Both the position numbers and the translations under genes were made by a program. Shown piece after piece: positions 49,166 through 59,000 of a stretch of DNA of 64,000 nucleotides. This DNA is from Pseudopyrenochaeta lycopersici. Taxonomy: Eukaryota > Ascomycota > Dothideomycetes > Pleosporales > Pseudopyrenochaetaceae. The DNA is taken from the NCBI GenBank assembly GCA_003313425.1, contig NHZP01000030.1:584069-648068 (forward strand), in the 5' to 3' direction. The notes beneath the pieces are model-generated. The model saw nothing but the letters and a program-made list of their open reading frames with translations. It did not search any database and was not told where the DNA came from. Position 1 is the first letter of the stretch. The number at the start of each line of letters is the position of its first letter.

Positions 49166-49558
49166 TGTGAAGAATCTTAAAGGCTATCAGTAAGGATAGT
49201 TAATAAGACTGTAAGGTTAGTTCTCTAGGATAGAGTGAGGGACTAGATAGAAGGAGGTTTAATACTAAGACAGTAAGAGGGTGCTTCTGTAAAGAGTACT
49301 AAGGGTTAAGAATAATTAGTATTGCTATTACTATACTGTAGAGTATAATATTAAGTTGAATATAATGAACTATAAGGGTTTATTATAGTGATCTATATAC
49401 ATAACGCGCTTGTCGCGCTCGCCGCGAGCGCTGCGAGCGCTCGTCCTTGGCGGAGCGAGCGGTCACGTAACGCGTGACAGAGTGGAACACTAGCGCTTCT
49501 TGACTGGCTGTCAGTACCTGAGGCTCTCCCTCCCTGTCCAGGATTCCAGATCCTAACA
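49166..49558 (-). repeat. 5' LTR of the complete gypsy element
   Basis: 393 bp, TGTGAAGAATC to CCTAACA, followed by target duplication CTTAC at 49559-49563. Identical length to the partner LTR and no gaps in the alignment. Confidence 0.93.
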
Positions 49559-50309
49559 CTTACTTAAACTGCTCCTAACTAAACTTAACCTGCTAGTATT
49601 ATTATTCCTGCTGCTTAGAGTAATGCGTCTCTTCTCCCTACTAACTACGTAATCTAGTATATCCTAGATACTCTAGTTATAAATAAGTTTTACTATCTCT
49701 TTATAACTACTTCTGTACATCTTATTCCTCTTTTCTTTTCTATATCTAACGTTATTTAGCCTAAGCTAGTTCGCATTACTAAATTCTTTCTTTATCCTAT
49801 TAATTAATCCCTGTATAATGCTTAGTAGGGCTATAGTCTTAATAATTTCTCTCCTATTATCGCTCGTTGTATAATTAACGCTTAGTAACTCCTCTCTAGT
49901 TATTAATCCTACCTTAAAGCCTACCTTATCTATAGCTATAGTTTCCTTAATACTAACTTCTATTCTAATAACTACGCTAAGGCTATATAAGAGCGTTATA
50001 CGTTTACAGCTTTTGCTAGGTGTATCTCTATTACTAGTAAGTAGAGTAGGGCTTACTCTAATTACGTGTGGCAGGATTATAGTACGTCTTATACAGCTAG
50101 GCGTGCTCTACCTCTCCTACCTTCTAACAGAGTCTCTGTTCCTTAGCGTAGTTAAGGTTAAGGTTAAGTCCTTACTAAGCCTAAGGAGGATAAACGTTTC
50201 TTAGACGTCTTAAGTTAGAGGGCCTCGTGCAGGGTTAGTTAGCTTATGCTAGCTTATTTCTCTAACCTTTTAGTAGTTTCTTAGATAGTAGCTGTACGAG
50301 CTATATATA

Positions 50310-52985
50310 AGTCCTCTATTTCTTATAAGCTTCTATAGTAATAAGATTCTTTTCTAGCTCTTAAGTTAGGTTATAGTACCCCTCTTATTTTATATAGAAC
50401 TTATTATATTAATTTCGTAAGCGCTTATCTTAGATATTCTTAATTACCTATTTAAGGTAGTCTTCCTGTAGGTTATTATCTCGTACGATAACAGCAGTAG
50501 GGTTTAAGTCGTTAGTTTATTGTGATAGGAAGGGGTCTTTAGCAGCTAGTCTTAGCTTCTCTACATAATACAATTTAGTTCTCTATAGTATATAAAGCTT
50601 AACCTAATAGGAGTCTTATACGCGGGCGACTTAGTACTTCTTACTTTTCTAGTTAAGTTTCTTACTTCTGCGTGTAGTTCGTACATGCCTAAGGTCTAAC
50701 TATACCTAGTCTCTAACCTTATACTTAGGAGCTAGGCGACGTGTCTTATTCGCCTGTGCTTCCTATTATTATTAAGCGTGTATTATAGCTAAGATAGCCT
50801 AGTAAGCAGCTTATTTTAGTGTTTATATGATGCTTTCTACTCGTTCGCTAGAGGGTGTTACTCTATTAAGTAGGTCGCTGCTAGCTAATTTCCTAGGTAG
50901 CTCTAGGAAGGGCGAGTTTAGATAGCCGTGTAGAAGGAAGAAAGGAGCGACGCCTGTAGAGGAGTTCGTACGAGTGTTTAGTATTAGCTTAAGGATTAGG
51001 CATAGCGTTACCTAGTTATTCTAGTCGTAGTTATAAAAGATTTAACTAACTACTTTAATATTACTATTCGCGCGTTCTGTAGTGCTGTCTATTTATAGGT
51101 AGTAGGCTGTTAACAGGTTCCTCTGTACTCCTAAGAGTTTGCAGATTTTTCCTAATAGTTTACTTATAAATTACGTACCTCTATCTAATATAATAGACCT
51201 AGGGAGCCTGTAGTAGTAGAAGACTTCTTATACAAATACCTAGGCTATATTATCTACTTTAATTATCTTAAGTAGGATTAGTATTACGCCTTTACCTAGG
51301 CGGTCTTTAACTACTATTAAGTTAGTGCAGCTAAATAATAGTAGTAGACTAGTAATAAAGTTAACTGTTAAGTCTTACTACGTACGACTAGGTACTAGTA
51401 ACAGGCGTAGGTATCTATGCTTACTATCTTTCCACAGGTACTTTATCTACATAAGCTGCAATTCTGTACAAATTAGCGGACGTTTTTACTTATACCTAGC
51501 TAGTACTAGGTACTAGCTAGCGTGCGGTACGTTTCTTCTCTTCCTAGGTAACCTGTTTGCACAGCTAGATATGCTTGCTAGATAATTCCTGTACGAAGAA
51601 GTTTATTTTCAGGCACCTAGATCCTAGATCTCTATTAGAGCTTTCTCTCTAAGTTAATTATATAATCTCCTAGTAATATAGCAAGTTTCTTTATTATGCT
51701 AGGTAGTAACCTAGCACCTAGCTTTATAGCGTCGTAGACTTCCTAATAGGTTAAGTCGTCTCGTACAGCTTAGTCCTAGTGTTTAGTAATTAAGTCCTTA
51801 AGGATTAGAGCTTTTAGTAGGGACTTAGCTATAATTAAGCTGTTAAGGGTTAACGTAGGGGTTTATATAACCCCTATAACTATTATATCTTACTGTTAGG
51901 CTAGTACTAATATAACAAACTCTCTGCTTACTAGGCGGCTGTTATCTATTCCTTATAGTAGGTCCTAGTCTCTTCTAGATAGTACGTCCGCTTAGGTGTT
52001 CTCCTTACCTAGATAGTACTACAGCTTTATATTATTAAACTGTAATAGGTAGACTAACTATTATATGTATTATTCTGTTATCTTTTACTTCTTTATAAAG
52101 TACTCTAGGTTCTTAGAGTTCTACGTCCTATTTATTTAGGCATATAATAACTACTAGTAACTCTTTATCGTAAATTAGGTAGTTACTCTTATGCGCTAGA
52201 AATTTCTTTAAGAGGTAAGCTACTATATAGACGGTTTCTTACTTATCTTCTTATAATAGTACTCTGCCTATAGTAAAGCCTAAAGAGTTATATTCTACTA
52301 TTATCTGTTATTTAAGTAAGAAAGTAGTAAGGACTTTATCTACTAAGAATGTATCCTTAAGAGCTTAGAAACTTTACTCTTATTCTGTATCCTATAGGAA
52401 TTTCTCTTCTTTTCTTATTAGCTATATAAGAGGCTCTACTAGTTAAAAGAAGTTTAGGATAAAGCGTCTATAGAAGTTAGTAAACTCTAAGAATCTTTAT
52501 ACGCCTTTAACTATTATTAGAGCCTCCTATTCTTAAATAGCTTAGACTTTCTTAGGGTTTATAGATATACTCTTCTATACTTCTAGGATAAAGCTAAGGT
52601 ACTTCGTACGCTAAATAATAAACTTATATTTACTTAGTTCTAGGTGTAGTTCTGCTTCTTATAGGCGATTTAATACTTTTCGTACGTAGGCGTAGTACTA
52701 AGAGAGGGATCCTTTAGTAAAGATAAGGATATCGTCTAGGTATACAGAGGCGAAGTTATCTAAGAAATCTCGTAGGGCCTAGTTAATATACCTCTAGAAG
52801 GTACTTATTGTATTTACTAAGCTAAAGGGCGTTACTAGCTACTCGTACGATCTAAATCGTGTTTAAAACGCGGTTATCTATTCTAATCCTTTACTTATCC
52901 TTATCTTATAGAATGCTGTAGTAACGTCTAGCTTAGTATACTATATAGCTTATTTAATTTAGTTTAACGTTTTACGTATAAGAGG
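50310..52985 (-). pseudogene. pol remnant of the outer gypsy element with chromodomain
   Basis: Reads from mid reverse transcriptase at the right edge (YTKLDVTTAFYKIRI), through the active site YLDDILIFT (LDD at 52731-52739). Then come the connection and RNase H region (LVDKVLTTF, YDKELLVVI, ENT-stop-ADVLSRR), integrase (ETYRTLARQY) and a chromodomain (FYIK-stop-EGYYNLT-stop-ELEKNL) near 50320-50450. Many RIP-type stops. The fingers of the polymerase and everything upstream are missing. It is distinct in sequence from the nested element. Confidence 0.83.
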
Positions 52986-52988
52986 TAG

Positions 52989-53428
52989 TGTGCCGTTGCA
53001 CAGGGTACCTGGGCAATCAGGTGATGATAGGTTTCCTTTGTCAGCGAAATTTGGTGATAAGACTTGGAGATGCGAGAGATCATGCACCATGCACCACACA
53101 CCACGATAATTCACTTCAAAACTGAGATTTTGCAAAGTAGCTAGTGCATTAGCTACGTCAATTCAATGAGATTTCAGACCATTTTGCTTATTACTTTTAT
53201 TCAGGCTCCATACTTACCTTCGTTTCTAGCAGACTGCACAGGCAGGGCTGCTCCTGTTATTCACGCATATTTGATTCCAGCGTCACCTCTCATTCACAAC
53301 ACCAGAACTGCGGGATTATACTAAACTACCTTGTTAACTCTACAAATAATAGCGAAGCCTAAGGAGCGCAACAGTCTGTTCTAGTTAGGCTATAGCTAAT
53401 AAGAGCAGAAAGAGCCTACATAGCATTA
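52989..53428 (+). repeat. Dispersed repeat B, best-preserved copy
   Basis: About 440 bp matching both arms of 38333-39099. Opens TGTGCCGTTGCACAGGG, itself containing the near-palindrome GTGCCGTTGCAC. Lightly mutated compared with the 38.3-kb arms, so it marks the pre-RIP sequence of the family. It abuts the broken reverse transcriptase of the outer gypsy element. No coding capacity recognised; could be a solo LTR or a non-autonomous element. Confidence 0.78.
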
Positions 53429-53526
53429 AACTGTTAACGTCGAAAACACAAATATCAAAGCGCTACATTGCGATACAGAGATCATAGGATTACCTAGAAA
53501 GAGCTGGGTGTCTGTTTAACCCTAAC

Positions 53527-53599
53527 GAACCTTTAAGAGGGATGGCGCTGTTGCGGCCAGCCTTCAGAACCTTTGAGAGGGATGGCGCTGTTGCGGCCA
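53527..53599 (+). repeat. Direct duplication of 33 bp with 7-bp spacer
   Basis: 53527-53559 and 53567-53599 are identical except one A/G difference (GAACCTTTAAGAGGGATGG versus GAACCTTTGAGAGGGATGG at their starts), separated by GCCTTCA. Both keep normal composition. Function unknown. Confidence 0.8.
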
Positions 53600-53861
53600 C
53601 CCCCTCTACATTTTTAGAGCTAAGAGTTGACAGGGACCAGCTCTGTTAAGGCTGTATCCTTGTTATCTTGCTATAACAAATTAAGACTTCCTATAAGATA
53701 AGCAGAAGCTAACTTAGTAGCAGGACAAGAAGAAGACAAACAAGAATAAGATAACAGAAAATAAAAACAAGAACAACTATAAACAATTAGGAAATAATTC
53801 AGAAGTAGTACAGTATCAGATTTTAGTTCATTATCAGCGTTAGCAAGGAACTGCCTAGTAG

Positions 53862-55640
53862 TTGCAGTCTCCTTATTCAGTTATACCGAAGGGCTACAGC
53901 AGCCTATTCAGGATTCAGCCTTCAGCCATCCTCATAGCTGAATCGACACCAGATTTACTGTCATTTAGATTAGATCTTACGCCTGCTATTAAGGTTATTA
54001 AAAAACACACTATAGATACTAGTAAAGTACTTATGCCTATAAGGCCGGCAAGAAAAGACTTTCTATTTACAGGAAAAGACGTTACTAAGTTCCTAGATAA
54101 CTTTAATCGCCAGGCAGATAATAGCAGCTATAATAACTATTAAAAGATAAGGATCCTTATAGACTTCTGTAACACTATGTACAGAAGCTTTATTAAGAAA
54201 ATAAGGCTATATAGGGTACTAGACTAGAAAAAGCTTTAAGAACTAATAAAAGAGTATTAGCACGATTAAGATATAGCTTAACGCATAGGAACGCGAGCGT
54301 TCCTAGAGACCTATGTTTCTGAGACCTTAAGGAAGTTCCTAGGGCTATCTAAGTATTTAACTAACTTCGTAGCGTACAGTAACGCTTACATTAAGACAGG
54401 CTAGCTACATAAGACAGAGGCTGGCTTCTTTTTCGCTAGAGGCCTTCTAAGAGAAAACTAGGACATAATTTTATCTACATACATAAAGGACTAATTCTAG
54501 ATAAGCTAGAGAGTTTTAATATTAAGAAGATTTATACGTATCTTAAGCGCGTGTACTGCTAGAGAGAGGGGATAAAACAGATATCCCCTAGCTATACAGA
54601 AAGAGAGGCTAAGCTTACACACTAGATCCTAGGTTAAGAAAAGAAAACATTAATAGCTAAGTAGCTAAAAGATATAGTTAATAACTATAAGAAAAGCAAG
54701 ATTTAAAAAGACGCTAGGCCTGCTCTTCTACCTAGTGTAGATCTAGAGGTTTAAGACCTTATTTTAGCCCTTAGCAACTAGAAGATTAGCCTAGCTAAGG
54801 TTAATAAGATAATAGTTTATCCTAAACTAGGTTAGATTCTGAGGAACCTAGCTACCTACGCGTACTTTATTAGCTAAGTCGTCTTAAGAGATAATACTAA
54901 GCAGCTACTATTAGAAAGGAATAATAGCTCTTACGTAATAACAGCTCCTCGCAGCTTAAATCCTTAGTAAGGCGCGATTACTATCTAAGGCTGTGAATAT
55001 TAAAACACTTATAATATGTGCAACCTCCCTAGTTACATTACTAGAGAATATAAGCTATATTAGCTGCTTTTGTATCTTAGCTAGATTAGCTTTAAGTAGA
55101 ATAAGGAAGTTAGATATAAGACTTACTATTTTAGTCCTTCGCATAAGAGGTTAGGGCAAATCTAAGGAACTGCACCCTAAACGCTGCAGCTCTATTAGTT
55201 AAAACAGAAAATTTAGGAGTATTATAGAGTTACTAATAATATTCTAGATTAGCTAGTATTAGTAGTATGTCTAGAGAAGTTTAATAGAGTAGACTTAAGG
55301 CCTGCTTAATATTAAAAGCTTAGACTACTAGCTGCGCAGTAACAGAAGGTAGTTAGTCCTAATATAAATACAATTACAGAAGATAGATATAGCAGGGCAG
55401 CTATAAGCCTAGCTAAGGATCTTCTAAACTTTTAGAACGTTAGGATATTACTAAGAGGCTTAACTAAGGCGTGTTTTACCCTTAATAAGGTTATATCTTA
55501 GGACATTATTCTAGGTGCTTTTAAGGAAGGAGCAGTAAATGCTAGCTTAACTTATACAGTAACACGCTCTTAAACGCGTTAGAATGTTAGGAAAGATCTA
55601 GTTCTTAAGAAAGTTAGGCAGAGTAAAGTTTAGAAGTAAG
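53862..55640 (+). pseudogene. Retroelement gag-like relic
   Basis: The first 93 codons are open (53862-54143) and include KDVTKFLDNFNRQADN, resembling the start of fungal retroelement Gag domains. After a TAA the frame continues with interruptions: FLETYVSETLRKFLGLSKYL then KTEAGFFFARGLLRE fits a Gag capsid-like region. Beyond 54700 the sequence is too decayed to follow reliably, and no reverse transcriptase was found before 55,900. Confidence 0.5.
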
Positions 55641-56014
55641 CTCCTGCTAAACCTCCTTATTCTAAGTAACTAAAGTAAGTTATAGTTAAGGACCATCGTA
55701 TACCTGCTATAAGGGGTAACACAGGCCTTATGAACACCCAGAACTATGCGGTCTCCCCCTTTTTTCTCTTGCCCTGTGCGTTCGCTAATCTTACGAAACA
55801 GAAGGAGAACACCTAGAAGAATGCGTCCGCCCCCTTTATTCTGCGACTAAACCTTTCTTAGCTAGTTCTCTAACCTAGATTAGCTAGTACCTACGCGTAA
55901 CGCGTTAGAGCATAAATCGCGTTCCTAGACGCGTAACTACGCGTTCTATATAATAGAATAAATAAGAGTAAAAGCGAGAGGGAATAAAAGAGAGAAAAAG
56001 AAAGAGTATCTATA
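55641..56014. other. Spacer and probable leader of the helicase gene
   Basis: No gene. Contains moderately preserved sequence (55700-55850) and a purine-rich stretch just before the helicase ATG. Confidence 0.4.
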
Positions 56015-59000
56015 ATGTTTACCTTTCTCCTATCCTACAGCGTCCTTGTCTGCCGCCAGCATACCTGCGCTGTCTACGGCCTAGATTAGCACCTAGAGCG
56101 CCAGCATAGTATACCTGCAACGCAGCGGAGAGAGCTGCTCGCAGCCTACTAAGGCCTTAACTTAAACCCGCTAGCGGAGGTCCCTCTCCCTTAACTAAAC
56201 AGCCCGCCTATCGCGGAGCTAGGTTCCCCACAGGACGCATTTCTCTGCTGTAATTACGTTGCTAGCAGTAGCAGTAGTAGTAGTAGTAGTAGCACTACTA
56301 CTAGTAAGCGCTGCGGCTTTCTAAGCACAAGCTGTAAGTGTATACAGAAACATATAAACGAGCAGCACGGTATAAAGCTTACACGATGGTCCTCTGCCTC
56401 TGCGACCTCGTACTAGGAGCACGCTACGCAGCTATGGAGGCCAGTTAAGGTGCAGACTTTTTTCCGCGAACGGCGCTACGTCCGGTACTTTGTAGTACAG
56501 GCAGAGGTACAGGAGCAGGCACAGGAGCAGGCACAGGAGCAGGCACAGGAGCAGGCACAGGAGCAGGCACAGGAGCAGGCACAGGAGCAGACGCAGGATC
56601 AGCATTCGGGGCAGTAACAACAGCAGAGAAAGCGGCTAGACCCTAAGGAGAGGCTCACTAGCTTGTTAGCTGAGTGGGAAACTATTGAGCGTTAGGATAA
56701 CAAGGCAATCAGCTAAATCGCTGAAGAGGCCTTAGCCTACGACCGCACTGGCTGGTTAAAACGGACGCAATGGGAGCAGCACCTTAAAGCCTACCTAGAC
56801 TGGAAGCAGCTCGCCTACGCTGTGCGACCGCTAGGCGACGACGAGCCAGTATTATAATGTACGGTACGCCGCGTTGAAGAGGTAGTTGAGCAGGCTGTCG
56901 AGGGGCTCAGCTCGCTATCGATTGAGACGTTGCGCTGGCTACGTAGTGTAACACCACAGCAGTCTGATTGTCGCCCTCTAGGTCGTATGTAGAAGATAGA
57001 AAGCTAACGTCGCGCAGCACGGCTCTAGGCACGACTTATTTGCTACTGCCTGCGGTTAATTGCTGCTGGAGAGAAAGAGAAGGAGGAGGAAGACGCAGAG
57101 GACGGATTCCAGCATATCGTCCGCCTATTCCCCTAGCACGGAGGGTAGAAGCAGGAAGCAGTAAAGCTCTAGAGACTACTGACTGCTGCTAACAGAAGCA
57201 GTCACGTAGCTAAACAGCAGAAGGCTATCCTAAGCCTATCTAAGGCACTGTTCTGCTAGGAGGTATACTGTCAGCCGTTTTATAGCGGTATAATCTACTT
57301 CCTCGCCGCGCTAGCTATTAACCTAGATACAAACTGACTACGCGACGCCTCGCAGTTCTTAACGCTTCTTAGCTTAATTATCTACTGCGTCTGCGTCCTA
57401 GCAGCTGAAGCTTTCCTCCTATCTACCTAGCGCGCAGAGTAGGGTGCTGCTAAGACAGCTGCTCTACTACATCAGCGAGCGCGCTATCTCGTCGATGGCT
57501 CGTATAGCCCGATGAGCATTATAATTAGTCTACTTGCCTACGCTAAGTATATCTCTCTACGTACCCTAGGCCGTATTGCAGGTAGTATATAGTAGTCTCC
57601 TAACTGCTAGACGTTCTTCCTTAAAGGCCGGCCTATTAAGCTAGAGCGCTTTCGCGCTATAGCATAAGGACTAGTAGCGAAGGCAGAGCAGATCCTTTAG
57701 GGGGAACTGCTCTGGGTAGAGGAGCAGGCACAGCAACGCTCTACTAACCTAGCAGCTATCTAAGACAATGTGACAACAGCACAGCGAGCAGGCTGCTTCT
57801 TAACACTAGCTCAGCTTAAAGAGGGCAGGGACTAGGTTCTCGCGCGGCTCGCGAGCGTGCTAGCTGCGCAGCAACTATATACATTAAGAGGGGAGCAGGA
57901 AGGCGAGGAGGGCAATTAAGGCAGCCAAGTCTACTAAGCTAAGGCGTCTATACTGTGGCATAAGTAATAGGTGCAGCGATATCTCCAGCGCGTGGGACGC
58001 TTCCTTAAGCTACTCTGTCTCGCGGTCTATATTACAGGCGGGCAGCTAGCGCGCGGGCCTAAGTTGCTGTTAGTTCGGTGGCGTAATGGGGTGCTCCAGG
58101 ATCGCAACCTCTACGTGATTGATGGGCAGGTTACGCTAGTCACCCGCTACCACAAGACGCAGGCGCAGTAGGATTAACCTAAGGTAGTTCCGCGCTTTCT
58201 GCCAGAGGCAGTAGGGCAGTTGATCGCAGCGTACCTGCTCTACGTACGGCCTCTGCGGGCGATGCTGCTAGCTAGCTAAGGTAAAGTAGCTTTAGCATTA
58301 ATGAACGACTACCTCTGGGCAGACAAGGATAAGCTCTGGGATATAGATAGGCTTACGCGTGCGTTAGCGGTCGAGTCAGTAGAGCTTCTAGGCACGCGGC
58401 TAATAATCCAGGAGTACCGGCACGTAGCTGTAGGTATTAGGCGCGAGGTAGTAGGATAGCGGTTTGCAGCAGGCTATTGTCAGGAGAAAAAGAGTCGCGG
58501 TAGTCACTAGGCGTTTGCGCCTGAGGTAGACGGTGGCAGTGACGGCGAGGAGGACGGAGAGGATCCGCTTAAGCTACAGAGCGGGCGTTTTACGACGACA
58601 GGACTAGTAGCCTATGCTGTACAGGCTGATATAGTACAGGGGCTAAGTGTTCGTTCAATTAACGTCTTCCGCACGTTAAGCTATAGCTAGCACGCCTTCC
58701 TTAGCTTCCTTCTACATACAGAGGCGAGTAGAAAGAGGAAGCAGGAGCAGAGCAGCCTAAGCGATAGAGACGAGCCGCAGAAGAGGCAGCAGACGCAGCA
58801 GTTCCAGCAGACGCAGCAGTTCCAGACGCAGCAGTTCCAGCAGACGCAGCAGATGCAGCAGTTCCAGCAATTCCAGCAATTCCAGCAGTTTGAGCAGTTT
58901 CAGCAGTTTCAGCAGTTCCAGCAGTGGCAACGGTGGCAACTGAGGCAGAATTAAAGGCAGTAGTTAATAAGTCGCATGTTGTTATTACAGCAGACTCGTG

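Larger units (their letters stand above)
42601..49558 (-). mobile_element. Complete chromodomain Ty3/gypsy retrotransposon (chromovirus type), RIP-inactivated
   Basis: 6958 bp with two 393-bp LTRs (42601-42993 and 49166-49558), each starting TGT and ending ACA, flanked by the 5-bp duplication CTTAC (42596-42600 and 49559-49563). The coding strand is minus: Gag next to the right LTR, then Pol with reverse transcriptase, RNase H and integrase, ending in a chromodomain near 43650-43790. The element sits inside the antisense frame of another gypsy element. An additional antisense frame lies at 43094-43588. Known chromoviruses of fungi (MAGGY, Skippy type) share the Gag-Pol-chromodomain order. Confidence 0.93.
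42431..50290 (+). pseudogene. Antisense reading frame of the outer gypsy element, interrupted by insertion
   Basis: Begins MPPKVAPLAS at 42431, runs to 42600, then continues in frame from 49564 to roughly 50290 (about 298 codons). Every internal stop is TAG or TAA at a site that could have been CAG, CAA or TGG. The sequence is Ser/Thr/Ala/Asn-rich with no family I recognise. It lies opposite the 3' end of the element, next to the chromodomain on the other strand. It could be a real accessory gene or a chance open frame; the end point is uncertain. Confidence 0.4.
42431..52985 (-). mobile_element. Outer chromodomain Ty3/gypsy element, 3' portion, split by a nested element
   Basis: Remnant of a second gypsy retrotransposon on the minus strand. 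Its parts are 49564-52985 (pol from mid reverse transcriptase through integrase to chromodomain) and 42431-42600 (start of an antisense frame), separated by the complete element at 42601-49558. Reading across the insertion with the 5-bp duplication removed restores one open antisense frame. The upstream part (gag, protease, 5' LTR) is gone: sequence changes abruptly to repeat B at about 52989. Confidence 0.8.

Noticed and set aside
50013..51516. Open frames at 50013-50204 and 51325-51516 (+)
   Set aside because: They lie in or opposite the degenerate gypsy pol and antisense frame; no family resemblance. Chance readings in RIP-biased DNA.
1..53816. Shared 16-mer TCAGAAGTAGTACAGT at position 3 and at about 53801, suggesting the same LTR
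   Set aside because: One 16-base match among all position pairs in 64 kb is expected about half the time by chance, and similarity does not extend.
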